A DNA stretch of 64,000 nucleotides from Euryodendron excelsum (GCA_033060915.1 CM065381.1:30637336-30701335), one strand, 5' to 3'. Positions 11,900-24,485 are shown, counted from the stretch's first letter. Made by a program: numbers and translations. The notes: generated from the letters alone by a model not told the origin.

Positions 11900-12225
11900 A
11901 AAAAAAAAAAAGGCTAGTAAATATGATGATCCAATTTCAATTTTGGTTAGAAAAAACCAAAGAGCTAGAAATGAAGAAAAAAAATTATCTCATAAGTTGG
12001 TAAATAAGATGATTTAATTTGAATTTGAAAATTAAATTTTAATTGAATGTAGCTAGAAATGATGAAAAAACGCTAGTTAAATATGCTGCTCCAATTTGAA
12101 TTTTGGTTGAAAGAGGCTAGAAATGATGAGAAATCTACGTAAGTAATCTGATCCATTTGAGTTTTGTTGAAAAGTAAATTTTAATTAAAAAACTAAAAAT
12201 GATAAAAAGTCTAGTTAAAAAAACC
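11900..12225 (+). repeat. Degenerate tandem repeat, about five units of 63-85 bp
   Basis: The phrase GCTAGAAATGATGAAAA recurs near 11968, 12053, 12116 and 12190. It alternates with GATGATCCAATTTGAATTTT-like phrases near 11925, 12010, 12090 and 12150. Spacing varies from about 63 to 85 bp, so the units have diverged by indels. A 70-codon frame over its left part is a by-product of the repeats. Confidence 0.5.
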
Positions 12226-14148
12226 AATCCAAACGAAACTGCCTCTAGAGAAAGTTACATCCAATGTGCCTCTAGAGATCGTCATGGGCTGGATTTGAAT
12301 CCCTGACGGACAATTAATCGGCTTTGGGCTCCCAACAGTGTGGTCTGAGATTACACTATGGGGCCCACAAACAGAAAGATCCAAAAACCCCAATACTTCC
12401 TCTCGGATGGCAATGATCCCAAGCGGATGGGCTTTAGAGTTTATCCCAAGTAGATATTAGCCAACTCAGCCTTGGCCCTCAACTTGGAAAGTTTTCCTGT
12501 ACTTGGATTTTAAAACTTTGCTGGCCCAAGCGTATACCCTCGACCCATAAAGTTCTATTTGTTGGCCAATTCACCATAGTGTGACTTGGAAAGATTTTTT
12601 GTTCCGCCGTGTCGTGCAAGGTCAACAGGAGAGAAACCTGTTTTAAATTACTTCTCTCACATTAGAACTGTATTTATTGGCAAAAATTATGCGTAAGATG
12701 GTTGCACCTTCTTTTCTATTTTATTTTTTTTTTTGTCAGACGAGTAATGATGCCGTCCAAATGTGCCACGTGGAGTGGGTATATGATCACCTCAAATGGT
12801 CAAGGCATACTTACCAGTTTATAAGATACGGATAAGGCTATGATCAAGTGTCCAGATTGGAAATTGGATGAAGCACGTACCTAACTAAAGAGAAGGGCCC
12901 ATTCAAATCCTCCTAAGCTAGGCTAGGTCAAGGATGAGGGGTTTCCACCTCATAGCTGTCTCTGTATGTATTAGCTTTCTAGATTGTGGTAATAGTTTCC
13001 CATTTTCCTACTACGTACGATCTCTTTTGGTATATGATTTTTCTCCGTGCCGTGCGATAGTTTTTATAATGCCGGTAGTGGTATTCTGCAATCTCGACTA
13101 TTCAAAAGAAGGTAAAAAAACAAGTGTCTACCTTTGTTTAAGAATTGTTACAAAATAGGCACTAGAATCAAAGCGGTCTTAATTATAAAGCAATTAGCAA
13201 AGTTGTGAGCCGTAGTTATAAAAAAATATATATGAGGTTATTGTAAATGTGATTCAAAATTTTTTAAAAACCAATCCAGAAGGCTGTAGGTTACCAAAAT
13301 TTTGATCCCAGAGCTAAGAATTTTAGTACCTGCACTGTGAAAACGGTACCGGAGTCATTCCGTGTGTAAAAACTGCAACCCGATTTGGAAGGCGTGTATA
13401 GAGTATAGACATTTTTGACTAATCAAAGGCCTGATTTTACTCAATGTTTAGGCCAACCCTATTTGACTAATCAAAAGGCATGATTTTTCTCAGTGCTTAG
13501 GCTAACTTCCGATTTTCATAGCCACAAAACAACACGCCATTAGGTTTTTGTTGAAGAAGACAATGGTGAATGGTACACCACAGGATTTAATGGTTTTGAG
13601 GATGCCTGGCATCCACCCTAACGTTGTGTTTGCCAAATTACGTATTAAATCTTAACATTTTGGATCAAAAATTTGCTGATAAAAAAGAAAAGAGAAAGGT
13701 GAGAGAACAAAGAACAATTTTTATTTTTCATTTTTTTTTTCTATTTTCTCTCATCTTTTTGTTTTTCCTTTGATAAGTAAGGGTTCCAAACACAGTATAA
13801 GTGATTTGAAAAAAAAAAAAAGGAAAACTTATCACACTAATGAATTGATCAATTCTTTTTAAGCTTTTTCACATGTTGCAAGGGATTTATCCCTTGTAAA
13901 TATACTAGTCTTGGCATGAATGATCTGCCTTTGACCAGATAAAGAAGAGAATTAGTTGAGCTACGTGTAAATTAGCCAGCACACTATGAGCAATACCAAA
14001 AAAAAAAAAAAAACAGAAACTAAAAAATGGGACACTGTTTCATTAAACTATAATGTTGCTGGATATTAAAAGAAAGAAAGAAAGAAAGAAATAATAGACT
14101 TTTCTCCTGTTTCTTGCTTACTTATAGGGAAATGAATTAGGCCATTTA
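12226..14148. other. Intergenic DNA without a recognised gene
   Basis: The segment 12226-12480 is less AT-rich but has no coding signature I recognise. The 74-codon frame at 12934-13158 has no family resemblance. An (AAAG)n-like run lies near 14070-14090. Confidence 0.4.
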
Positions 14149-14919
14149 TCTATACTATATATTATAGCAAAATGTTGTCAGGTCTTCGATGTTGAAAGAC
14201 TCAATTCAATTTTCATAACTTTTTGAATTTTTAAATTACTAATATTACATGTGCCATAATAGTATTGGTTTATCTATAAAATATATAAAAAAATATTTAC
14301 TTTTTGTTAATGATTAGTAAATCGTTGCTAAAAACTAAGCTAATCTTATGTTAAAAGTTTTACTTAAAATTCAAAAATATTTGAATTGTTATTTCAAATT
14401 TCGTTATATTTCTGTCTTACAATTTTAGAAAATTCTTCCTTAAATTCAAAAAAACACTAGAATTGTTATTTTTAATTTTTTTTTTAAATTCCACTCTTAT
14501 AATTTTAAAAGTTTCTTCCTTAGATTCAAAACTTTGGAATTTTTTATTCAAATCCCTTTAATATTTCTTTTTAGAATGACAAATACCAAGAATTCTATAG
14601 TATATATTATTGCAATTGGTAATGAGGCCATTGAGATTAAAACATTCAACCTATTTTATTTTTATTTTTAAATTATTATATCAAAACTTTAGCCTAAATT
14701 TATTAAACACTGCCATGAATATTCTTATTCCAAAATGTCTAATTTTGTGGCTCCAAATTATGAATAGTTAAGAGAACCATTTAAAATAACATGACAACAA
14801 TCCATAAAATTTTATTTTTCAATTTTAATATCTTACAACCTTAGATTTCATCTCCTTAACCATATGGCTTCCAATTTTGATTGATAAAAAAATCCCAAAA
14901 AAGTTGTAATAGAAAACAA

Positions 14920-15095
14920 AAATAAAAAATTATCCAAAGTTTCTCTTTCCAATTTTATATCTATTATCAATTATTTATATTATAGTCATCTAGTTATACT
15001 ATATAGTATAACAATGATTATGAAGTCTTTAAAGCTTAAAATCCTGGTTCAACTTTCTTACTTATTGGCTTTTCTTTAAATTTTTTTCTATATTG
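14920..15095 (+). repeat. Direct repeat, first copy
   Basis: This block matches 15343-15525 at most positions. It includes AAGTTTCTCTTTCCAA, ATCTATTATCAATTATTTAT, ATACTATATAGTATAACAA and TTAATTTTT-rich 3' parts. It contains a second Helitron-like 5' start (CTAGTTATACTATATAG), which suggests serial insertion or a template-switch duplication within the Helitron. Confidence 0.6.
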
Positions 15096-15342
15096 GTAAA
15101 GAAAAGGAGAGGGGGTTTGTGTGGGTTGGTTCTATCCATAGATAGTTTGACAATTACGGAATGATGACATCTACCTTAAAAAGATTCATAGATCATTAAT
15201 TTTTTTTGATAAATAAATGAATGAAATTATCAAATGTGCACAAACAAACATATTATAAGAAGAGTTAATACATATTGAGCATTGCAATACATCCCCTTAA
15301 CAGAAGCTAAGCAAAAGATGTAATACAATACTGTAAATAGAA

Positions 15343-15525
15343 AACAAAATTAAAAGTAACCCAAAGTTTCTCTTTCCAAGTTTTATCTATTATCAATTAT
15401 TTATTTTATAGTCATCTATCTATACTATATAGTATAACAATTGGTTATGATATCTTTAAAGTTAAAAGTTCTGATTCAACTTTCTAACTTATTCGTTTTT
15501 CTTTAAATTTCTTTTTATATTGACT
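15343..15525 (+). repeat. Direct repeat, second copy
   Basis: Second copy of the block at 14920-15095, about 425 bp downstream. Its inner start reads ATCTATCTATACTATATAG, closer to the canonical Helitron 5' end than the first copy. Confidence 0.6.
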
Positions 15526-16545
15526 CTTGATCAATATGAAGAGTTTATTAAAATTCCTTCAGATATGCTCATTCATCAAATATTTGATGAAAATGAAAGT
15601 AATTTTAATTTTTTATTGTCTACAAATTTATTAATAGTGTATCATTTATTATTTTATTATTTACAAAGTCTCTAATTATTAGTCAATTTGGACTCGGTTT
15701 CAAATACTCATCAATCACATCTCTTCAAATATGCTTAAAAATAATAATAAAAATAAATAACAAATTTGGCAAGCCCCACTGAGATTTAAGTTATAATATT
15801 TATTTCTTTCTCAATTAAAGAATAATTCGTATGTTTCAAGTATTTAATAGATGATAGAGTTGTCTAGGCAAATTGTCTACTTCTCCCTAGGTTAATATGG
15901 AACCATTTTTAACTTTTTTTTTCTTTTTTTTTTTGTTTTTAATGCCTTTAGAATATCAATTTTTTTAAACTTTTAATGAAAATAAATCAAGATTTTGAAG
16001 TATGTTATATATAATAATGGAAAAACACATATTTCAAATATTTTGACCATGTTACGCTAATAATTTGATGTTTTGTAGCAAGCTTGGTGGTGAATAGTAC
16101 AATCATTTTTTGAAATTTTTTTTTATGATATAGATGTATAGTATTAGGCTAAAATTTATCACCAACAACCCTAACAAGCCTCTATAAAGCTTATTTATTA
16201 TTATTTTTTGTTGTTACTTAGTTAAAGGATGCCTTATGTACGCTTTTTAAACAAAATTGAATTAATATTGAGTTAGATATTTAACCATATTAGTAAAGTC
16301 AAACCTATAAGTAATCTATGTATATTAAATATTTAATGATAAATCATATCTCTCTCACATAAACTTTAAAGTTTTAAACCATTTCTCGATAAATTTGTAG
16401 GTAATTTACTATTTAATAAAACTCATATCTGTAGTGTAAAGTTTAAGAACATAATAATATTAATTTTTATTTTTATAAAATATTTTATTTTAAAATTTAT
16501 TCTCTATTTCCTTTGCATAGCAATATAGCATGGGTTCATTGCTAG

Positions 16546-18049
16546 TTATATATTATAACAATAGGTTAGAAGGTCTTTGAAGCTGAAAGTTTCAAACCCT
16601 TTTTTTTTTTTTTTTTTCCAAATTTTGATTTTCTAAAAACATTAGATACATGTGTTATATTATTATTAGTTACTCTTAAATTATTTATTCTAGGCTTCAT
16701 AAATGTTATACATTGATAGTTATGGTAACATTTTCAAATTTTTTAATTATAATTTTTCTAAAGAAATCATCCTTAATCATAAATAATATTTTAAATTTCT
16801 AAAATAGAAAGAATATGTATCAAAACATCATTGGTTCTCTCTAATTTTTTCTTATTTCTTCTTAATTTTATAAATTCTATCTATTGATAATTATGGTAAT
16901 ATTTTAAAATTCTCTAATAATAATGCTCCTAAAGGAACATTTCTTGATCCATAAACTATATTAAAAAAATTTAAAAATAGAAAGAATATGTGTCATTAAG
17001 TGATTAGTACTTTGTGATATACAAGTTACATGTGTCAAAGTATTATTGGTTCTTTCTAATTTCTTTTTTCTAAATTTTATAAAGTCAATCCATCAATTTA
17101 TCTTTATCAATACTATATATATTGTAGCAATATATTGTTATTCAACTCTTAATCCAATTTTGATAGATTTTAATTTTTTGTAATATTTGAATACTTTTAA
17201 GTTAATTTTAAAACTCTCACTAATTAAATGATATATATATATATATATATATATAGTATAGATTGATCAATAATTAATAAAGTCTATCAATTAATATCAT
17301 AGTTTCCTACCATCTATATCAAAGTTCAAACTATTATGTGTTTTCTAAACCCACTCCCTTAAAATTTTTAAAAAATATACACCCATTGTTATGCAATTAT
17401 TGTATATCATAGTAGTTGGTTGTTTGGTCTTTTGAATCCAAAATCCTAACTCATTTTTTTAGAGTTATAAATTTAGAAAAAAAAAATTGTAATAGGTATC
17501 CCAACTAATCATTGGTTTTTATTTTTTTATATAAATCTTTGTTACCGTTTTTATGTGGATCCTAACTACATGCAGTATATATAATACCCAAATTACTCTT
17601 TTCTATAATTTTTAATATCATAGGTCAAACATTTAATTAAAACCCTATTCATTTATGATTTGGTCTAAATGAATAAATCTATTAATAGTTTTTTAGAAAA
17701 CAAATCTAAATTTAACCAATTCAAATATTTCTATTAACATCATTTTGCAAAAATTAAGTTTGGTCACTTCAATTTTTGTCTATCACTCTGATTTTTTTTT
17801 TTTTTTGCATTACATTAATTAAAGAGACAAGTATTTTTCATTTTGGACGAGAAAATATTATTCTTTAAGTTTATGGCCTAATATTATGCTCTTAATCATA
17901 TACTAATATATTCACTATGTTTATAAATTATATACAAAATATTGACTATAAAAATACTTTATGTAAAAAATATATTCTTAAACTATTTTTACTCTTTTTT
18001 TCCTATTCTTATACATAACTTGCAGTGCATAGCACGGGTTCACTGCTAG
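16546..18049 (+). mobile_element. Non-autonomous Helitron-like element, downstream member of a tandem pair
   Basis: It starts TTATATATTATAACAATAGG directly after the CTAG of the previous element, so it lacks the first bases of the canonical 5' end. It finishes with AGTGCATAGCACGGG, TTCACTGCTAG and then T. A reverse-oriented relative covering nearly the same length is at 32412-33834. An inner TCAATACTATATATATTG at 17107 preceded by A could mark a shorter nested Helitron (17107-18049). There is no coding capacity. Confidence 0.6.
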
Positions 18050-18070
18050 TATCATTTTATGAGAAAATTC

Positions 18071-18293
18071 AAGGGGTTGGCCTGATAGTCAAAGCGTGAG
18101 ACTTAAGGATTTGCTCCCTCTAAGATTATAGGTTCAAAATCTCCTATGTGCTACCAATTCTTTGGGGTCGCCCCAGGGTCTTTCGCTCAGTAATTACCTA
18201 TTTGTGTGGGATAGAAGGACTGAACATGTCCATGAATTAGTCGAGGTGTACACAAGCTAACCTAAACACTTGATTAACCAAAAAAAAAAAAAT
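18071..18293 (+). mobile_element. SINE-like retroposon, copy 2, with A-rich tail
   Basis: It begins GGGGTTGGCCTGATAGTCAAAGCG (box-A region). Box-B-like AGGTTCAAAATCTCC follows, then a body colinear with 7560-7775, the 3' phrase GTGTACACAAGCTAACC and an A-run. It lies just after the Helitron 3' end. This copy keeps box B and the tail better than copy 1. Confidence 0.6.
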
Positions 18294-20347
18294 ACCTAAC
18301 AAAAAAAAAAAAAAAACCAACTGCCATAGTATTTCAAAATTTGGCTAGGCATGCATACCAAATCAATAGTATAATAGAAAAATTCACATAGAATTTATCA
18401 CTAAAATGATGTGGTTAAATGAGAATCATTTATTTTAATACATAACATCCTTCATTAAGCTCTTAATTATAAAAATATTACTGCCATAATATTTTGATTA
18501 GTTTTTCTATATAATTTTTTTGGAATAATAACATTTTTCAAAATTACAATAGTATACTGACATAGCTAGAGAGGATTTCTTTGATATTTCGTTGTATGCG
18601 GTTTCTCTTAAATACGACCACATGGCAATAATTTTTTGTAATGGCTTATGGCTAAGGATAATTTAATGGATTAATTGATACTCCAATTTAATATAAAATA
18701 CTGTCTTGAAAAGTTATAATGACTCTTTCCACCGTCCCGAAATCCATTTGACACAGGATGAGGGTTGCCATTTGTAAAGAAGTCATTTTTGCTGTCGGAG
18801 CAAACTCTCTTAAAGTCGAGGTATGCTTTATTTATGCTATGTTTCGATCTTGCTTTTTATCAAGAGAAATGAACATAAATGGAGAATAAAGTTATCTATA
18901 TATAATTATTTTTGTGCATAATCAAACAAAAAAAGGAATTAAAAAAAATAAATTTAGCATCTTTTATTTTAAATTTTTCTCTATCTTTTTTATTTTATTT
19001 TCTTTTCTCCTATAAATTAAAAATTCAAACACCGTGCTAGTGTACGTTTTAGAGGAGCTCTTTTAATAGCGGTTTCTTTTGCTATGTGTTGTTTGGATGA
19101 ACTTTCTTCATGGGTTTTTTTATTCACGTTTTGCCTTTTTTTTAACTAAGTTTTTATTTTCAATAAAAAGATGTCAAAATTCCTAAATAAAAGCCCTTAA
19201 AACGGATAGGAAATTGATTTCAATTGAAAAAAAAAAAGGTCCATAGAAAAGCTAAATGACGAGAGTGGAAGCTAGTGAAAAGCTGCAACCTGAAAATCGA
19301 ATTTTGCCTTCATTGTTATGTGAAGGAGAAGGTTACAAACAGTCGTATGACAAAAATATAATAAAATCAAAGGATTAGTGTGTATAGTGGGGGTTTGGAG
19401 GTTTGATTGGATTAGAGATAAATAGTGGAAAGAAGATGTGCAAATGTCCCTCCTTATGACAATTGATAATCAATCATTATTCATACAATGTATATAGTTG
19501 ACATGATTTGTATAGATGATGACCCTACATAAATTTGAGAAAGCAGTTGGTCGGAAGTCTGCACATCCTGAAAAAAAAAAAAAAAGGGTCCACTCTTGAT
19601 TGATTATCATCTTTATCAAAGATGATATTTATCCTATTTTCTTAGTGCTATGCTTGAATCTTAAATTTGTTTAAAAGAAACTAAAAGCAAAGTGGAAAAA
19701 ATTATACATATTTATTTTTGACAAATACTATTTTTTCAAAAAATATGTACAAAAAATCTCATCAAAACTATGTAACAGTGGCGTTGTTGTAATTAAGAGT
19801 TATTATATTAGATATTTTGTTTTATAGTGAAACGTTCTCATTCAAATACATCATTCTAGTAATAAATTCTATATAAATTTTTTGATTGTGTAGTATTACC
19901 TTTTATGAGAAATACTAAAAATTTCCTAAGCTTGTATTAATGAGGAGGCATGCATGACTAAACATGCTTGTGTATATAAGATTTGAGAGAGTGAAAAATA
20001 CTAAAAGTTTATGAGAAATGAGTTTCTAAGGAGTTTTCATAATATTTTTTTAAGAGTTTCTGGTAAGTATTTTTAAATTATGTTAGAGTTTCGAAAACGC
20101 TTCGGAATTCTTTCCTAAAAGTTTTTTCTAAAATTTGATAATAGTTTTTTCTCTATTTTGAAAGCAAGTTTTCGGTGAAGCGGGTTCCTATCTCAAAGAG
20201 GGTTTCCTGGTAATATAATATATACTACTATTGAATGACATATTTATATTATATTAAAATAATTTATTGTTGAACAATACTTGAGATGGGTAATGTCACA
20301 TTATGTAAAGCAAAATTTATGACATATTATGTACATCAAATTTTATA
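18294..20347. other. AT-rich intergenic DNA with a dispersed repeat
   Basis: No gene is recognised. A second A-run directly follows the SINE tail. The segment 19992-20180 is a copy of the dispersed repeat at 10628-10790, here with clearer TTTCGAAAACGCTTCGG and TTCCTGGTAA phrases. Confidence 0.4.
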
Positions 20348-20352
20348 AGTAA

Positions 20353-20956
20353 TGTAAGGGGATTTGCGGGAAGGCCTAGCCGATCACTCAAGCCAATATT
20401 AATGAGCCCAAACTTTTTGCATGAAGAACAGAGAGGTTAGAATGGGTTGACCCTTTTTGGGTTGATCACACTCTGACGATTAAGTTAGCAAGCTTAATTG
20501 AGAATTGAATAAATGTAGGCAATGTATACTTCAAAATTATTGTCCATACCTTGCTCTTGAGGGCTTTGATATTTATAGTGTAATCAATGAAGTGTTTTAC
20601 CTCTGGTCTACCAGAAGGTCATCATATCCTGTTGTGTAGACTTCATCATTCGCCGCCGACTGACTGAATGCAAGTCCTGCCTTACCGTCGCACCAAAATC
20701 CGGCTTATCGAACATGCAAGTCGACGTCGCGTGGGGAGCCGCTCACGCATTTAATGCAGGTCGAATCCACATTAAATGCTCTGAGACCGTTAGCGGTTTG
20801 GACTTACCTTTCACGGGTTTCGGCCTTGGTCGGTAGCAGGCCGGCATACTGGGCCAAACTGGCTTTAACATTAATTTGGGTTGCTCTGCAGCTCATCTCC
20901 ATTTATTTTGATTAGGCTTAACCGGATGGTTTGGGCCGTGATCATTTTATCCCACA
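20353..20956 (-). repeat. 3' LTR of the Tat element
   Basis: It runs from TGTAAGGG to CCCACA on the plus strand, about 604 bp. On the element strand it carries a TATA box (TATAAATA, 20570-20577). A purine-rich tract lies just inside it. Confidence 0.92.
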
Positions 20957-20975
20957 ATTGCCCCCCAGCCCTTGC
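20957..20975 (-). other. Polypurine tract of the Tat element
   Basis: Reading the minus strand, the sequence just before the 3' LTR is AAGGGCTGGGGGGCAAT, a purine-rich stretch expected to prime plus-strand DNA synthesis during reverse transcription. Confidence 0.7.
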
Positions 20976-21187
20976 GTCGTTTTGAATTCCAAAAGGCCAG
21001 GGGCTACGTTGGGTTATAATGGCACCCTTTCAAGTATACGGCCGTTTCAACGAGTACCCAGCTAAGTGGACGGTGGGGATTTAAAGCTGTAGTGATGAGA
21101 TGTCATCAAATCGATGGTGGATGTGACGGTTCGATGGAGCGACATGATTGCTGCCATTTTCCCGCACGCAAACTGACAGCTTGCATG

Positions 21188-21197
21188 TATATAAAAG
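21188..21197 (+). promoter_or_regulatory. TATA box for the antisense gene inside the Tat element
   Basis: TATATAAAAG on the plus strand lies about 230 bp inside the 3' LTR and about 170 bp before the first plausible ATG at 21358. A leader with a candidate 64-bp intron (GTAAGTG at 21284 to TCAACAG at 21347) follows. The orientation is opposite to gag-pol. Confidence 0.6.
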
Positions 21198-21199
21198 CA

Positions 21200-23650
21200 T
21201 GATGCCATTTCCAGTGTAAGACACTTCGCTTTATTCCATCTCCTTGTCTAGTGTGTTCGTTGCCAATTCCAACTCCCACCACTGTAAGTGTCTCTAAGCC
21301 TGTATCTCTTTTGTGCTTCTCTTTGCTTATCTTCTCATTTTCAACAGTTGTCCCCTGATGGCAGCTTGTCTTAGGAAAATGTTAGACGGTTTGGCAGGTA
21401 TCGCCGCCTTTAGGGCTAGATATGAAATCCTTAACGAGTCGGCTTAGAGCTAGTCGATCCCAATGACCATCGTATGGGGAAAACTGAGAAGGGGGTGCCC
21501 TTCCCAATCATCTCCATTATAGAAGGGGGTCTTAGGTTCCCCTCGCATCATTTCCTCCATAAGTTCATTGTCAAAAAGAAGGTGTCACCCTCCCAATTGT
21601 AGTCGAACGTATATAGGATTCTTTTCAGTATGCTCGAGATTAATCGGCGCCTGAGTGTGAACTTGGGGCTTGCCGAACTCGACTACTTTTACAAACTACG
21701 CAAGGTCGGGGGGAGCTCCAAAGTTTATCTTCAAGTCGTAGAGTAGGCCAGGGAATTAGTGAAGTGTCTACCCTCCTCTGGGAAGGGCATTGACGATGCT
21801 AGGGTTTGGGTAACAAGGCCCTGGGAGTTCAGCGACCTTCTTAAGAGTGACAGACCGGCGCTTTGATGCTCTAGAGTTCCCCTTGAGATAGGTTTGATGC
21901 CGATCTTTTGTCTTACGTGCCTAATTTGTTTTTACTATGTTTCTGAACGCGACCGTGATTTTTTGCAGAAAAGAAGAAGCGGACGACAGCGCGAGACTGG
22001 CTTGTTAACTTCACCCATTTAAACAAGGTTTTGGACTTCTGCAGGGAAGGCAAATTGAGGAACGTTGCTCGGAGCACCCATATCTTGCTAAACTATCCTC
22101 TCTGCTACTCGACATTCACTGCCGACACCAGGATCCCACAGAGTGCCCTCGCGAGATTGGCTAAGGAAGGTACGGAGCGAGATTTCAAGAAAATACCAAT
22201 CGGGAATGCTATTAAAATACCTTTGAGATTGGGAGTAATAGTTGCCACGCTTCCTTCATCAGAGCCCATTGTTGAAGAGCCCGACGTACACGAGATCCGC
22301 TCTGACTCAAACAGTTCGGCCTTTAGCTCGGTGCCACTCACATTTCCAAACCATCAAGTCAAATTAGTTCGAAGAAGACAAGAATCCACCTTGTCTCCAA
22401 ATGAGGAGGTCAACATGAATTTGAGGGAGATCATGTTTGCCACGACGGGTAAGCCATTGAAGATGACTGCCACGACCTTTGCTAATCCTCCACCCATCGC
22501 CCCTGGAGACTGCCCCAGCCGAGGAGGTTGCCCCTCTGCAAAAGAAGCCGGTCACCCGACAACAGAATAAAAAGGTGCCTGAGACTACCGCACCACTGCC
22601 TGTTGCCAAGAAGCCAAAAGTCGGCACTAGTAAAGCTGCAATAGAGGAGGTTGGAGACGTGGTGACTATTACGCCAGACATTTTGGGCCGACCTCTGATG
22701 ATGGCTGATTTGATGATTGACCAAGCCAAGGTTGCATCCGCCGTCATTAAGAGTGCCCTGCAGAAGAGAGACGTCGCCAAGTTGAATGAGGCTAGCGATG
22801 CTGGCATCTTCATGGGGGCCTTCCACGACTCTCTCTTGGTAAGTCAGCAATACTTTGTGAACTTGCACTTAATTTTCACAACATGCTATTCTAATGCAAA
22901 CTTTATTTTTGGTGTAGGGTTGTTTGAACTCACTGGAAACAATGAGGCGCTTATGAAAACTTGTTGAGGAGCACGAGTACCTTATAGAGGTGCATGCCGG
23001 CTTGAAGAAAAAGTGAATCGATGCTAACAAAGATTGAATCACTTTTAGGAAGGAAGCTAAGCAAGCCATTGCCGAACTGACATTGGTAAAGGCAGACTAC
23101 GAGAAGAGAGATAGGAAGATAGCCGACCTTTAAAAACAAAATGATGTGCAGTCCGTGGAGCTATACAAAGCCAAGTCGGAGATCAAAGCTCTCCAAGCCG
23201 AAGTGGCCAAATTGAAGGCAAAGGAAGAGGCCATCATGAAAAAGGGTGAAGAAAAGGTAGCCGAGGACCTAGCCATTCAAATGACAAACTTAAGCCGTAG
23301 CATCTTCCTAGAGGGCTGGAATGGTGCCCTTATCTTGACCAATGTGGATAAGTCCTCCGATGACTGGCGCTTGTGCCCCGATTACTTCGTCACCACTGAG
23401 GAGGGTGTTGTCGATCTAGCGAAGGTGATAGCCAATGTTGAGCGTAGGAGATAAATTGCCCTAGAGGCAGCTGCTGAAATGGAAAAAACTACTGCTAAAT
23501 CATCTAGGGTTGTAGAAAAGGCCGAAGACAACTAGGCGGAGCCTTTTGTTCAGTTGGGGGAGAAGTCGACTGAGGAGTAGAGTTGTAATTTTTTAACTTT
23601 TGATCTTTTTTTGTAACCAACTTTTTTAATTTTAATGAAAGTCTTGTTTT
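21200..23650 (+). pseudogene. Antisense extra gene (aORF) of the Tat element, putative gypsy-type transposon (Transposase_28-like) protein, decayed
   Basis: It lies between integrase and 3' LTR and is transcribed against gag-pol. The first coding exon begins near 21358 and encodes, around 21540-21850, a degenerate domain with phrases such as NRRLSVNLGLAELDYFYKLRKVGG and a LPSSGKG motif, resembling the plant putative gypsy-type transposon domain. A likely intron ends at 21968 (TTTTTTGCAG). The next exon has an open frame 22031-22570 that shifts to the frame seen at 22479-22838. A clear intron follows (22839-22917, GTAAGT to GTGTAG). The last exon encodes a Lys/Glu/Ala-rich coiled coil (about 23146-23290), then IFLEGWNGALI, ending near 23454. 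AATGAA polyadenylation-like signals lie near 23632. Internal stops and frameshifts make it inactive. Its function in the family is unknown. Confidence 0.72.
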
Positions 23651-23817
23651 GCCTCTGTCTTGGTATTGCTTTCATTCTGACGATCTTTAATGGATGGTTC
23701 GCTCCTTCTGACTAATTAGAGTTTATAAAACTTCCGATTTGCTTAAGTTATTCAGGACCAAGTTTGGAATCAGACTTGTGTTTGCGAATAAACTTTTTGC
23801 CTGCCATAAATGGTCCA

Positions 23818-24396
23818 GGACCAGGTTTTCATACCTAGTTTCTATGACCTTCATTGGTCGACCGGTCCAATCTTGGACATGACCAAGTTTATACGTTTGT
23901 TTTTATGACCTTCATTGGCCGACCTGTCCAACTTGGACGGGACTAAGTTTTTACATTTGGTTTTTAGGACTTTCATTGGTCGACCTGTCTAACTTGGACA
24001 GGACCAAGTTTTTACACTTGGTTTTTATAACCTGCATTGGCCGACCTGTCTAACTTGGATAGGACTAAGTTTTTACACTTGATTTTTATGACATTCATTA
24101 GCCGACCTGTCCACCTTGGATAGGACCAAGTTTTTACACTTAGTTTTTATGACCTTCATTGGTCGATCTATCCAACTTGGATAGGATCAAGTTTTTACAC
24201 TTGGTTTTTATGACCTTCATTGGTCAATCTATTCAACTTGGATAGGACCAAGTTTTTACACTTGGTTTTTATGACCTTCATTCGCTGACCTACCCAACTT
24301 GGACAGGACCAAGTTTTTACACTTGGTTTTTATGACGTTTATTGGTCGACCTACCCAATTTGGACATAACTAAGTTTTTACACTTGGTTTTTAGGT
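23818..24396 (+). repeat. Tandem array of ten 61-bp units in the Tat element
   Basis: Unit starts (GGACCAAG or variants) fall at 23818, 23879, 23940, 24001, 24062, 24123, 24184, 24245, 24306 and 24367, so spacing is exactly 61 bp with no indels. Each unit contains CCAAGTTTTTACACTTGG, a CCAAG/CTTGG hairpin, and a second CCAACTTGGACAGGACCAAG inverted pair. The array lies downstream of the integrase stop (near 24486, minus strand) and downstream of the antisense gene (ending near 23650, plus strand). Variable tandem repeats in this position are known for Tat elements. Confidence 0.9.
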
Positions 24397-24485
24397 TTAG
24401 TCCTTCTTTAGTGCTTTGAGTAGATTCTCTTGAACAACTTCGTATTTTATTGATCTCATAAAGCTTTAGACATTTGTTAAGTTGT

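Larger units (their letters stand above)
14149..16545 (+). mobile_element. Non-autonomous Helitron-like element, upstream member of a tandem pair
   Basis: The 5' end is TCTATACTATATATTATAGC, preceded by A. The 3' end has GCATAGCAATATAGCATGGG followed by TTCATTGCTAG and then T. This fits Helitron rules: 5' TC, a 3' hairpin, terminal CTRR, and insertion between A and T. The hairpin is decayed. There is no Rep/helicase gene. An internal duplicated block (14920-15095 and 15343-15525) repeats a Helitron-like 5' end, so the element may itself be composite. Confidence 0.6.

Noticed and set aside
18071..18150. tRNA gene suggested by box A and box B motifs
   Set aside because: It cannot form a cloverleaf with a proper anticodon arm, and it continues into a SINE-like body with an A-rich tail.
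22364..22868. Minus-strand frames of 128-149 codons opposite the antisense gene of the Tat element
   Set aside because: The plus-strand reading has introns, a coiled coil and the known position of the extra gene. The minus-strand frames are shadows, and this segment lies beyond the integrase stop.
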